64,000 nucleotides of DNA. Source: Cristatella mucedo (Eukaryota > Bryozoa > Phylactolaemata > Cristatellidae). Positions 10,801-21,430 of this stretch are shown here, in pieces. Under the pieces are notes generated by a model. The model was not told the origin of the DNA and did no database searches. It saw only the letters and a program-made list of their open reading frames with translations. Each line of letters opens with the position of its first letter. Within the stretch, counting starts at the first letter, position 1. A program made the translations under genes and the position numbers. The stretch spans positions 6,447,501 to 6,511,500 of the forward strand of contig WPIO01000014.1 in assembly GCA_009760855.2 (NCBI GenBank), given 5' to 3'.

Positions 10801-12918
10801 GATCATTGGTCTCCAGTTTCGGGAGCTTAATAAAGGTGTGTAATAACAAAACTGGATTTAAGCTTAGCGAGTCTGTACATCTATAAAGGGGCTGGCTCCT
10901 CCCTTGGTTGCCAGGTTGCCATTTTCGCTAAAGGCACTCTCATCCAATGAGCCACATGAATGTGCAGATTCGGCCGATAAAGTAGAAGCATCGTCTACTT
11001 TGACAGAGATTTGGTGTCACCCATAGAGTTATCTCCGGCTTTAGCGGTTCTACATAATTCAGCCAGCAGAAGTCGGCAGGAATCGGCATCATGTCGCAGG
11101 AAAGTCGGACGGGTAGCCTAATTTTCGCAAGTGAGAAGGCGCATGCAGATTGACGGGCAGCGACGCCTGGCAGCGCAGGAAGCAGGAAGCAGAGGAGCTG
11201 GAGGTGCTGGAGCTTGCACGGCTGTGGCAGGCAGCGCTGCTAGCCAATGGCCGACTCGCACGGCCGCTCCTCCTCGACGACATTGCATCTAGACAAGCAG
11301 CTAGACATTCCGTCTAGCTGCTGCTTGATGGAATGCAACAGGCTGCCGGCCGTGCGTCCACCCGTCGTCATGGCAACAGCCGAGCGAATACTACATATAC
11401 TACGAATAGCACAGTGGCCGTGCTGACGTGCATGGTGGCTTCTGATGTCGTCGTCGGTTGCACTAGCTATTATTACCGTTGCCGATTGACTGACGGACAT
11501 CAGTCGGAGCCAGCTCCACCCACTTCCTTTTAGCAGGCAGCAGGCCTACCTGCAGATTCTGCTGCCTGCTGCCTGCCCTCGGCTGGCCGATAACCGACCG
11601 AAATGCCCGATCGATAGGTGTGTAGGGAGAGGCCTGCCTCCTCCGAGGCAGCAGCACCTGCTGCATTACACTGTGCTGAGAGGCTGCAGCCGAAACGGAA
11701 AAGATGAAAAGCTTTGCGAGCGGCTGTAGCAGGGCCGGCTTGTAGCTGGTGCAAAAACACTCGCATCGGCAGCACACTTGCAACAGCGAGTCAGCTCTGG
11801 CTCGTGGTTGCTGCCTGCTGGGCAGACTCTCTTGCACTGGTGTTTGCTGCAGCACACCTTCGAGCCGATGCATAACAACGATCAAGGGCAGTGCCCAGAC
11901 AGGAGAAGGAGAGAGGCAGCAGCGGCTGAACGACAGCTTGTGAGAGCTGACCGAGTTCCAGAGATTCAAGTGCAATGCGACTTGCATCTTCACGATGATT
12001 CGAAAGGTGCCTGATTAAGGGCCCACGTGATAGAAGCCTTTGAAAAGATGCTCAGCTGCAGGCTTTGCCTGTCGCCGACTACACTCAAAATTCACAGGCA
12101 TACGGAGTCGAAATAGGCCTGTGTGAACGGATACTAGGTAGGAACCACTGTAAAGTTAAAGGTTAGCTGATTCAAAGCCTCATTCATATAGTACACAAGA
12201 GCCCTAAGGGGTATCACCCCACCTCGAAGCAGGCATTAATTGATTGCCAGCTGTAGGATTCGTACCCACGATCTGGGTTGTGGTGAATTTTGAGCATGCC
12301 CCCTCCCCTCTAGATCAGGTGGCTCTGTTATAATATCGTCTAAATAGAGACCGCCACATCAAAATGAAAGGATCTGAATCGGTAAAAGAGGCTCTCCATC
12401 CAGCAGTCATATCTAGCTAGCCCCAGCTATACAGATTGTTGGCACTCTTCAGGAGAAGCACATTAACCTGCTAAGCGTAAGAGTGCTGCCTAGATGGTCT
12501 CTCCGTCTATCAACAAATTGCAATTTTTCCATTTTTAGTAGACCCTGGAGTGTCGGGCTAAAGTCAAGTCATCCGCAATGCTCCCCCATTGATCAATTTA
12601 TCTAAAAAATGCTACCCCATTTCGAAAGAAAAAAAGTGGCATGCACAAGGCAATTGAACATTTCGTGAATTCCAAAACATGATCAGCACTCTTTAAGAAG
12701 ATACGGATAGCCCTCTCCCGGAAACTAATGTTTAACTGGCACACAGAATGTTCCAAAAAACCCTGTAGTTGCTTTTACAGCCCCATTTAAAAAAGGCATA
12801 CACCTTCTGGAGACTCAACAAATTAGATTCGGTTTTTATAGGTCGGGCTAAAGCTCTACTAAATGCTCAATTGTTTTTCCTCATTTGGCTCCCTGTGAGG
12901 AATAACGTGGCCAAACGT
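10801..12918. other. GC-richer intergenic stretch, no gene recognised
   Basis: Between about 10950 and 12010 GC content is higher and several open frames of 60-176 codons overlap on both strands. None shows a domain, and overlap on both strands speaks against coding. One stop-bounded frame near 11126-11315 has an acidic/Leu-rich coiled-coil look but no start codon or splice context that can be defended. Confidence 0.4.
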
Positions 12919-14095
12919 TGTAATGTAATGTATCTCCATCTGTAACTCCACAAAGACTACGTGGGTGTTTGGTGTCAGGAGAGTTTTTATAGCGCTGCAC
13001 TCACAGCCTAAGCAGCTTTAGGTACGCATTCGGTAGCCAACAGACTCTATCTCACTCAGCAAACAGAATGTGGGAAGCATAGCAGAGTTAGGAGAGCAGT
13101 CGAGGTAGTGAGTAGCATGGAAGTAGCAGCTCAGGACGGCTGGAAAGGATGTGCCATAATCGGCAGCAGGAGAGTAGTTGCCGTTGCGCAAGAATTTTGA
13201 AAATCAGTTCTACAGTCTAGGACCTGCAGAGCAAAAGTTTCCGTAGCCAACGGTCTTGAAGCCAAAGAACGGAGCAGCTAATTTATTGTCCATACAGGAC
13301 CTGAGGGCACGAGGAGACTGAAAATAGCACAGCAGTTCAGCTAGGTTTGAAGGAGCCAAGCCGCGGCAGGACTAATGGGTCAGCGTAAGAACTTTGCTCT
13401 GTATCCGTTGATCAACCGGCAGCCATCCAAGATTTTTTAGTAATGGAGACACATGACCAATCCTCTGAGATTTGTAAACTAGCTTTGCAGCCATAGTCAT
13501 GGCCAGCAGCAGTGGTCTAGTGGTTTTTGGCAGCCAGCTAGAAGGGAATTACAGTAATCTAACCGAGATTGAACTGTAAAGTCAGTCACATTTTTTGCAA
13601 GCCATCCTGGAGGACAATTCCTAATCCGATATAGGGATCGGACTTGATGGCCAGCTGTGGAACGAGTATTCTTAATGGAGCTTTCAACATGTAGGCAGCT
13701 GTCAAAGACTACACCTAAATTCCGAGCACGTAGTGATGGTCGCACGACAGCATCATTTATCAAAAGAGTGAATCCTTCTAGTCCAGCCACATGCTTGGCT
13801 TGGGGTGTCTTATGAGTAGCAATTTCGTTTTATCGTCGGTTAGTATAAGGAATCTTGCTGACATCCACGATCGAATGTCGGCAAGGCAAGCATTCAGTTT
13901 ATGTGCAGCAGATTTCGACGGTTTGAATGACAAATGCTGCTTTGCATCGCCAGCATAAAAGTGATGGGTAGTCTATTCTATGGGCCCGAATCACTTTCCC
14001 CTGAAGGTTGAGCATAAATAGAGAACAGCAAAGGACCGAGGCAGACCCTTAGGGGACATTATGGTCTGGTGGATGAGATCTGACCGAGATAACTA
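12919..14095 (-). mobile_element. LINE family A, old copy
   Basis: Starts with the TAATGTAATG tail and the CTCCATCTGTAACTCCACAAAG end. It runs minus-strand through the RT C-terminal region (GFTLLINDAVVRPSLRARNL and GVVFDSCLHVESSI near 13690-13780) towards the FYADD region near 13950. Frame breaks and many substitutions against the copies at 14928 and 30841 mark it as older. Confidence 0.8.
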
Positions 14096-14562
14096 CCATA
14101 GCCGAAATAGTTACCATATGCTGGAGCATTTAAAACACCTTATTTACATGGCGAACAACAGCACACCTTACCACGGTACCATAGCACAGCTTCGTGACTG
14201 CTTTCTTCAGACTATTGGTTCACTGAAGTGAGCACCACATAGACTTCGGAATGCCACAAACTCACGGCATGCTCGATCAGTCTGATAATTATCACTGAAA
14301 TATCACAGAGGTTTCAGAATTGTAGCGTTGGCAAGGACTAGCACCCCTTGCCAGAGCTTGGATTTTGGCATGACGACAGTAGTGCTATGCCACGTTTGGA
14401 ATTTCGCTGATCACTGTCGTAGGCAATGTTTGTCATCGTTGTGCTACATGCACACGATGAATGCGAAATGTGCTAAACTCACGGAGGAGAACCTCCGGCT
14501 CGGCACGTCAGTCATTGTTTACTGCTGACACGTCCGTCACTTTGTACTGCTGACAAGCACAT

Positions 14563-14730
14563 AAGTGCGTGCGCTCGCGTGTGTGTATGTGTGCGCGTGC
14601 ACGCATGTGTGTGCCCGTTGCATACACAAATGCATGCGAACGAATGCATGCAAGCGAATGTGTGCAAGTAAATGCATGCAAGCGAATGGACCCACTCGAG
14701 TGCTCGTGAGCATCCATTCGCTTGAAAGTC
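14563..14730. repeat. Alternating GT/GC tract and 12-bp perfect hairpin
   Basis: A GTGTGTATGTGTGCGCGTGC-like tract is followed by repeats of the unit GCATGCAAGCGAATG. It ends in a perfect inverted repeat, CAAGCGAATGGA (14679-14690) and TCCATTCGCTTG (14713-14724), around a 22-nt loop. Open frames through it are repeat artefacts. Confidence 0.7.
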
Positions 14731-14927
14731 GCACGCAAGGAGCTGCCGCCAGCATACAAACACGTGCATATTACACAACAGAGAAAAAGAGGAACTGCTG
14801 CTCCAGGTGAAGCCAGGATGACATCTTTCTGCACATCAGCACTTACCGTCATCTTCACCTTGACCTCCTGGCCGGGCGATGAATAGTGCCTCACTGGCAA
14901 GCTGAGAGGGGCTGCCGAGCCATGGCA

Positions 14928-16411
14928 TAATGTAATGTAATGTAATGTTTCTCCGTCTGTAACTCCACAAAGTCATACAGGCCATATGGGTGTTATGCAG
15001 GAGAGTTTTGTATAGCGCACTCACAGCCTAAGCGGCTTTCGGTACGCGTTCGGTAGCCAACAGACTTCGTCTCACGCAACAAAGAGAAAGTGGGAAGCAT
15101 AGCAGAGTCAGGAGAGCAGTTGAGGTAGTGAGTAGCATGGAAGTAGCAGCTCAGGACCGCTGAAAAAGATATGCCATAGTCGGCGGTTGGAGAGTAGATG
15201 TCGTTTCGCAAGAATTGTGGAAGCGAGTTCCACAGTCTAGGACCTGCAGAGCTAAAGCTTCTGTCGCCAACTGTCTTTAAGCAGAGGAATGGGACAGCTA
15301 ATTTATTGTCCACACAGGACCTGAGGGTGCGAACAGGCTGAAACTGATGCAGCAGTTCAGCTAGGTACGAAGGAACCAAGCCGTGGCGGGCTTTGTGGGT
15401 CAGCGTAAGAACTTTGCTCTGTATCCTTTGCTCAACCCGCAACCATCCTAGCTCTTTCAGCACAGGTGACACGTGCTCAAACCGCTGGGACTTGAAGACC
15501 AGCCTTGCAGCCATATTCATAATCTGCTGTAGTGGCATAATAGCTTTCTTTGGCAGCCCAGCCAAAAGGGAATTACAATAATCAAGCCGAGACAGAACTA
15601 AAGAGCTAGTTAAATTTTTTGCAAGCCACTGTGGGAGACAGCTCCTAATCTTGGATAGCGAACGGATGTGATGGCTAGCTGTAGAGGCAGTCTTCTGAAT
15701 GAAGCTTTTGAAATTGAGGCAGTTGTCGAACACGACACCTAAATTACGAGCACGTGGTGAAGGTCGCACAATAGCATCACCTATTAGAACAGCAAAGCCT
15801 TTTAATCCAGCCACACGCCTAGGGTGTCCTATGAGCAGCAGTTCGGTTTTATCGTCATTTAATTTCAGGAAGTTTTCTGACATCCAGGATCGAATATCGG
15901 CAAGGCAAGCATTCGGTTTCTCAGTTGCTGCAGCAGATTCCGACGGTTTAAATGACAAATACAACTGAGTATCGTCAGCATAGAAGTGATATCCTATTCC
16001 ATGGGCCTTAATCACTTTTCCCAGAGGTTGTGTATAAATGGAGAACAGCAAGGGACCGAGTACAGACCCTAGAGGGACTCCACAGGTGACCCTTCTCGTG
16101 TCTGAGACCTGACCCCCACACGACACGGATTGAACACGATCAGACAAGTAAGATTTAAACCACGCCAGTGCTTCGTCTGCCAGACCGATCGTTGTTCTCA
16201 ATCGTTCAAGCAGAACTTCGTGATCAATAGTGTCGAAGGCAGCAGACAGATCTAGCAGAGCTAGGGCAGTGACATTCCCGTCGTCGTTGCCACGTAGAAT
16301 GTCATCACCGTCTTGGAGGGGACATCTACTTTGCCGATCTGAAAAAAGATAGAGTGACTGCTGCAGTGAAGCAAATGCAAAGCCTTTGCTCTTGCACAGA
16401 CTTACGACCAC
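14928..16411 (-). mobile_element. LINE family A reverse transcriptase, best-preserved copy
   Basis: A single 472-codon minus-strand frame (16411-14993) encodes most of an L2/CR1-type reverse transcriptase. Visible in order are LLDLSAAFDTIDHEVLLERL, GVPLGSVLGPLLFSIYTQPL, the catalytic YHFYADDTQLYLSF (around 15960-15990), WMSENFLKLNDDKTELLLIG, and the C-terminal block LGWLRVEQRIQSKVLTLTHK. The frame ends just before the 3' end (TGTAACTCCACAAAG and a TAATG repeat tail). The first ~50 residues do not fit the family, so the true 5' truncation lies near 16310. Endonuclease and ORF1 are missing. The copy is very close to the one at 30841. Confidence 0.92.
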
Positions 16412-18396
16412 CGGGTCAACGCTTTTAGTCGCTCGTGATATTGAACTCTGGCTGCAATAGAATCGCGATTTTCTTGCAGTTTCAGGATCGACAGCAGCAT
16501 AGAGCAGACAGGAGCCTGCAGTATGTGGGCAGAAGCAGTGCTGGGGAGAAAGCAGATCGGAAACCTTTCTCGGAAAATTTCAAGTCCACAAGTAAGCACA
16601 GACGATGGAAATGCGCACTGGGGTATACAGCTGATGCGGAGTGGTGGGGTGGGGTGGTGGTCACGCTAACAACAAGGGCAGACCAGCTGTACAAAAACCG
16701 CATGGTATGCAATACATTTCGAATACGTGGAGCCAATGTGTTCTCAGCCCCAAGAGCTTGCTAGTACAGTAGCTTTTTGTGAGGTGCAATAACGTGCAGT
16801 AGCGAGTCGGTTAAAAAAATGTGTCCAAATGTAGCGAGCCGTAGAGCAGCCTACTGTCAGTTAGCTCAAGTGATTAAGTTACCCGTGTGCAACCTGTTCA
16901 AGATGGTCGACAAGCCTGTGAATCGTGCCTTGCCGTGTCAGGCAAATTGCAGCGGCTCAGAAGGTTATACCCATTCGAATGTTGGCTCTTAGCATCTCTA
17001 CACAAAGAGTGTGCCCAGATTAGCCTTAGCCGAACCGCTCTGCTCTGTGCATCAGATTGGCGGTCTGAATACTTGAGGGGTGGGGTGGAGGTGGAGGTAG
17101 GTAGGCCTCACGGCTCGCGGTAGACAGTTAAGACAAGCTTCCGGTAGCAGCTGTCCACAAAGGCAGTGCATAAAGAGTGTCTAGAATAAGCGAGCACTGT
17201 GTGAACAGCTGAAGCGCCTTGCTTCAGATGCCCATCGAACCGAGCAGCAAGCTCAAACAGCTGCGTGCCAGCACCACAGGCCTAGCCGTGAAACTCGGCT
17301 CACTAAACCGTCTGCACGAGTCTTCTGCACGAGTGCAAGTATAGCTGAACAAGTATGTGCATTTACACGCTTGCCTGTAACGCGCTGGTAATGCCTGCTA
17401 CCAAGGCAGGATCTATTTCAATCAGGCAGGGGCAGAAGTTTAATTGCAGGCATGCTAATTCAGGTAAGATGCAGCAAAGCCAACGAAGTATCGGCAAATT
17501 TTCAAAGAGACTAGCAGCAAAGACTATCCAGACTTGTCATGTATTTCAGAGTACGAGCATGCCGGGTTTTCCTTGTGCGGCTTTATTGACAGTCTACTCA
17601 CCATGAAGGCCTATCTGCAGCTGCATAGAACAGCTAGTGGCAGAAAATCTACCCTGCAGCCGTGTAGATCTTCCACGAGCAGACCCTGAAGCTTCTTACA
17701 TTGCTTAGGCAAGTCCTTCCTGCATGCATTAGTACCGACACAGTGGCATTCGTGGTTGGATAACTTCACTTCGTTTTGAAAAATGATATTTTAAGACGGC
17801 ATTGCACTCTCCCAGCAAGCTCGACCTTGACACGATGTGTACTAATGTGCTCTGCAAGAGAGCGACTTCTGACTCAGCTCATGTTGAGGGGGTGCTGCTG
17901 CTGCTGAGCTGCCTGACGTCCAGCTGGCCTTACACTGAAGCCTGCTGCTGCTGACGAAGTGCATCTGGCAAGACACCTCGGCAAACAGTGTGGGTGGGTG
18001 GGCTCTCCAACGTTGGCAAAAACGCACACAAAGCAATACTGACGTATGCATAAAAACACTTATAACAGTATTTGATATCCATTGGCAGCTGCTTAAACAT
18101 GAAGTGCACAATTGAATCGCAGTATCCAAGCACAGGCAAACTATAGGGGAAGAGCCAAACAGAGATACGTGGTAGATGCAACGCATGATGCTGTGTCTTT
18201 CTCATTGTCATATAGCTAAGACTTGATAAACAGCTACTGTTTTGTGGCAACACTGGAATTTTCTTAGCTTTTGCTGTAAGAAATGTGGCATCTAAGAATG
18301 TCGGCTCCATCGACCCTTTCTAACTTGAGATCGAACTGGACGGATTGCCTCCGATGATTTCGGGCTAGCAATAGCCACCGAGAAATTGCATCTACT
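16412..18396. other. No gene recognised
   Basis: Unique-looking DNA with short open frames on both strands and no domain or repeat family recognised. Confidence 0.4.
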
Positions 18397-18534
18397 ATGT
18401 AACTATATTAACAATATATTTCATTATTATGCAATTTAATAGGAGTAACTAGTATATTACAATACATATATGTAATATTTTCGTATTATACATATATTAC
18501 TATAGTATATTATTATTTAATTATATAGTTACAT
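18397..18534. mobile_element. AT-rich foldback element (MITE candidate)
   Basis: A 138-bp AT-rich block has inverted ends ATGTAACTATATTAA (left) and TTAATTATATAGTTACAT (right). The interior is itself palindromic around ACATATATGT. The structure resembles small foldback MITEs, but a superfamily cannot be named. Confidence 0.45.
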
Positions 18535-18619
18535 TATTATGCAGTTCTTCCATTGCTCCTCCCGAGGCTTCCTCTACCATCCCTGCTGGTGCTGCTGCTG
18601 AGTTTGACCAAAACTGCAC

Positions 18620-18800
18620 CAACATCAATTTTTGGCAGTGAGTGCAAAGGCCAAATGCTTATCGTCAGCAACTACATACTTGTGGGTTCGGGGTTCGAAT
18701 ATGACTACAGTTGGGCTCTCGCTGTTGGATCTTCAGACTTTCATCGTAGCCGGTTAGTATGAGTTGTCCAAAGCAGCTTTGCAGCATTGAGGATTAAGGT
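18620..18800 (+). mobile_element. tRNA-derived SINE-like sequence
   Basis: Contains a head with CTTGTGGGTTCGGGGTTCGA (B box GGGTTCGAA) and a GTTAGTATGAG-type body, just upstream of a plus-strand LINE A fragment. Family membership is uncertain. Confidence 0.45.
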
Positions 18801-18811
18801 GCAGCTTGCAT

Positions 18812-19301
18812 GGCACCTCAAAGCTCTTACGCTGACCCACAAGGCCCCACCACGGCTTGGCTCCTTCGTACCTAGCTGAACTGCTGCACCAGTTTCAGTC
18901 TCTTCACGCTCTCAGGTCCTGTGTGGACAATAAATTAGCTGTTCCATTCCTCCGCTTAAAGACCGTTGGTGACAGAAGCTTTAGCTCTGCAGGTCCTAGA
19001 CTGTGTAACTTGCTTCCACAATTCTTACGCAACGACAACTACTCTTCTGCTGCTGACTATGGCTCATCCTTTTCAGCGGTCCTGAGCTGCTACTTCCATG
19101 CTACTCACTACTTCAACTGCTCTCCTGACTCTGCTATGCTTCCCACTTTCTCTTTGTTGCGTGGAACGAAGTCTGTTGACTACCAAATGCATACTGAAAG
19201 CCGCTTAGGTTGTGAGTGTGCTATACAAAACTCCTGCGCAACACCAGCATCATTGTTATGGCTTTGTGGAGTTACAGACAGAGATACATTACATTACATT
19301 A
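18812..19301 (+). mobile_element. LINE family A 3' part
   Basis: Plus-strand C-terminal RT region with an open frame from 18857: ELLHQFQSLHALRSCVDNKL, then FSSAGPRLCNLLPQFLRND, then the 3' end ending in (ACATT)n at 19285-19301. It matches the copies at 14928 and 30841 in reverse orientation. Confidence 0.85.
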
Positions 19302-19359
19302 AAGCATCTCTACGAGACCTCATAGGAGCATTAAAATAAATGTAATATAGTTAAGTAGG

Positions 19360-19512
19360 GTTTCGTCCTTTAGTGAAGTGTATCACAATCCAGATGTTTC
19401 ATATAGATCTCAGGATTCGAGCCCACTACCTCGGCCATTAAATGCATTCCCCTTGACCTCGATCATCAAAGACAAGCCCCTTATTCGCTAGGCCACAGCA
19501 TGTCGTGCTGTT
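19360..19512 (-). mobile_element. tRNA-derived SINE, family 1
   Basis: The minus strand reads GTGGCCTAGCGAATAAGG (A-box-like), ATGGCCGAGGTAGTGGGCTC and then GGGCTCGAATCC (B box). The tail is diverged. Same head organisation as the copies at 10619 and 36123. Confidence 0.6.
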
Positions 19513-20149
19513 GCTGTGACCGGCCAAATTAATCAGGCGGTCCCATGGTTAATCACAACGGTCACACAATCCTTTTAAAAAAGAAACTGCCTTGTTTCTT
19601 TCCATAGATATTGCATTCTTCCCTTCAAAGAAGCCTTCGCTAGCTGCAAACCATAGTAGCTTCGTAGGTCGTTCAGAGTCGCTGCTGGGGTAAGAACGAT
19701 GGTGAATGAATGAAAGACTGAGATGACAGTCAGGTCTGACTTAAGACAATCGTTAAGGGAGTGTGGATACCCTGATGAGAAGGGTTTGTCAATATCAGAA
19801 GCAAACTTTACAAATTCTTACCGTAAGTGAGACTGAAAATCAGCAGTATAGTTGACATTAATGCTGAGACTGCTGCGAGCTAGAGATCGAGACAAGGCGA
19901 GAAATTGAGTGGGTCAACAACGGCCTTATGGTATGATTGACATGACTAATATTATTCTAGAAGCTGTGAAGGGCAATAGGGCGAGTAATATAATGCAGGT
20001 GAAGTCCGTAGTCAAGGCTCCACGTGTTGAAACTGGAATACCGGATATGCGGTTCGGAAAGTTAAGAGTTTATGATTTTAAACGGAAGCGAGAAAATAGC
20101 TGCTGATGGCTCGAATGTGTCAGATACTTTAACCTTGACTATGTGTGAA

Positions 20150-20320
20150 ATGAAGAGTTCGTTTATCCTGTGCTGCGTTATAACCGCCGTGTACCACGCG
20201 ACTGCCGTCACTTGCTTCGAGACTGCAACTGCGAAAACTATTGAGGTTACGGACTGCTGCTTCAATGCAGGACAAGCTGATGCACTGCTCTTCGATCCCT
20301 CTGCTGCTAGTGCTGTCTGA
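20150..20320 (+). CDS. Possible short secreted-peptide ORF (unproven)
   Basis: A 56-codon frame starts MKSSFILCCVITAVYHATA, a plausible signal peptide (basic start, hydrophobic core, small residues before a putative cut), followed by a short Thr/Ala-rich stretch with three cysteines and a stop at 20318-20320. An in-frame ATG lies three codons upstream at 20141. There is no homologue I recognise and no flanking gene evidence. It may be chance. Confidence 0.2.
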   Translation: MKSSFILCCVITAVYHATAVTCFETATAKTIEVTDCCFNAGQADALLFDPSAASAV

Positions 20321-20649
20321 GCTACCAGTAACGAAACTGCTGCTAACCCTTGCTACATACCAGACAATGGACTGAGTTTCGGAAATCTTTACAGCTGAAC
20401 AATACTAAATGCTACAACTCGATGGCGTATGGCATTCTTGGGCTGTATTATTAGGATCCTGAGGTTAAAGTCAGGCGACTTGCTGGACCACGGCATCAGC
20501 ACTCAACGAGGACTCGTCCGAAAGCGTTTTAGTCAAGTTATAGTTGCTCAAGCTGTTGTTGGCTTTTAAAGCTCAACTACTCTGCTCGTGGTTAGTTACA
20601 TTTGGAAGCAAGAAAGCAGCCCTATGCACAACGCTAGGCCAGTGAAGTA

Positions 20650-21022
20650 ACTTTTGACGAATCCTTGTTTGGTGCTTATGGCCCAGCCTGTCACCCGATT
20701 TGAACCCGATAGAACGACCGTAGAGCGATATCGACAGACGGCTGAGGCAGGGGGCCAACTCCAGTTGTAAACCTATAGAGCGAAAATCAAGCTCTATGAG
20801 CGTAGCAACTGCACAAGAGACAGCCCAGAATCAGGTGGCCTCTATGCCAGGAGAGCCGAGGCAGGCCATGAAGAATAGTGTTAGGACGAAGTCGCACTAA
20901 ATACGTACTATGCAACAGCATACGTGTACACGCTTTTGGGCTGCAAAAAAATAAATTCACATGCTGTGCCTGCCTAGCTTTAGAAAGCCTTATATACAAA
21001 CCTCGTATTAGCCGAAAGAATT
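20650..21022 (-). mobile_element. Interspersed repeat family C, copy 1
   Basis: About 370 bp match, with substitutions and small gaps, the sequence at 59528-59892. Shared blocks include TTTTGACGAATC, GATTTGAACCCG, GTGTTAGGACGA, TTTCACATGCTGTGC-like and GAAAGAATT. The GGGTTCAAATC on the minus strand is a B-box match, so a tRNA-headed SINE in minus orientation is likely. Confidence 0.6.
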
Positions 21023-21329
21023 TACATCCACAGAACTTCGATCATGCTGCGAGCACTTTTTTTGACGCTGATAGTAAATGATTTTATAGCTGTTATTAAG
21101 GAAGATGAAAGAGCTGAAGGAGAGAAAAGAGCGGCCCAGGCAGCGGCTGAGCCAGGATTTTCGTATAGGCGTAAAATCTGCAGAATTGCTTTGTAGGGTA
21201 CAAGGTCCGGAAGATTTTCATGTAGGCCGGACAAGACTCCAATTAATGAAAAGTTATTGCGCAAAGTCTTAGTGTTTATTCCATGTGAACTCGGCAGTTA
21301 CTCATCGAGTGAAATAAAGACATAAATTC

Positions 21330-21430
21330 GTCACTGGTGACAGTTGGAGGCGTAGGAATAGGGTGTGGTCCAGGTCGCTAACCCACTGTAAGGGGGGCAA
21401 ATGCCCCCCCTGTCTCTTGGCTCCGTAACG
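21330..21430 (-). mobile_element. Fragment of hAT-type MITE with GGGGGGCAAATGCCCCCC hairpin
   Basis: A near-perfect hairpin AGGGGGGCA/TGCCCCCCCT at about 21391-21411 is next to GGAGCCAAGAGA (minus strand). It resembles the layout of the intact hAT-like MITE at 7848, which carries CAGGGGCAATTACCCC. No target-site duplication was found. Confidence 0.3.

Noticed and set aside
11089-12014. Overlapping ORFs of 60-176 codons on both strands
   Set aside because: Overlap on both strands in GC-richer DNA, no domain, no splice context; likely chance.
16310-16411. N-terminal start of the 472-codon LINE A frame as a genuine protein start
   Set aside because: These ~35-50 residues do not match the RT family; the frame simply runs into flanking DNA beyond the 5' truncation.
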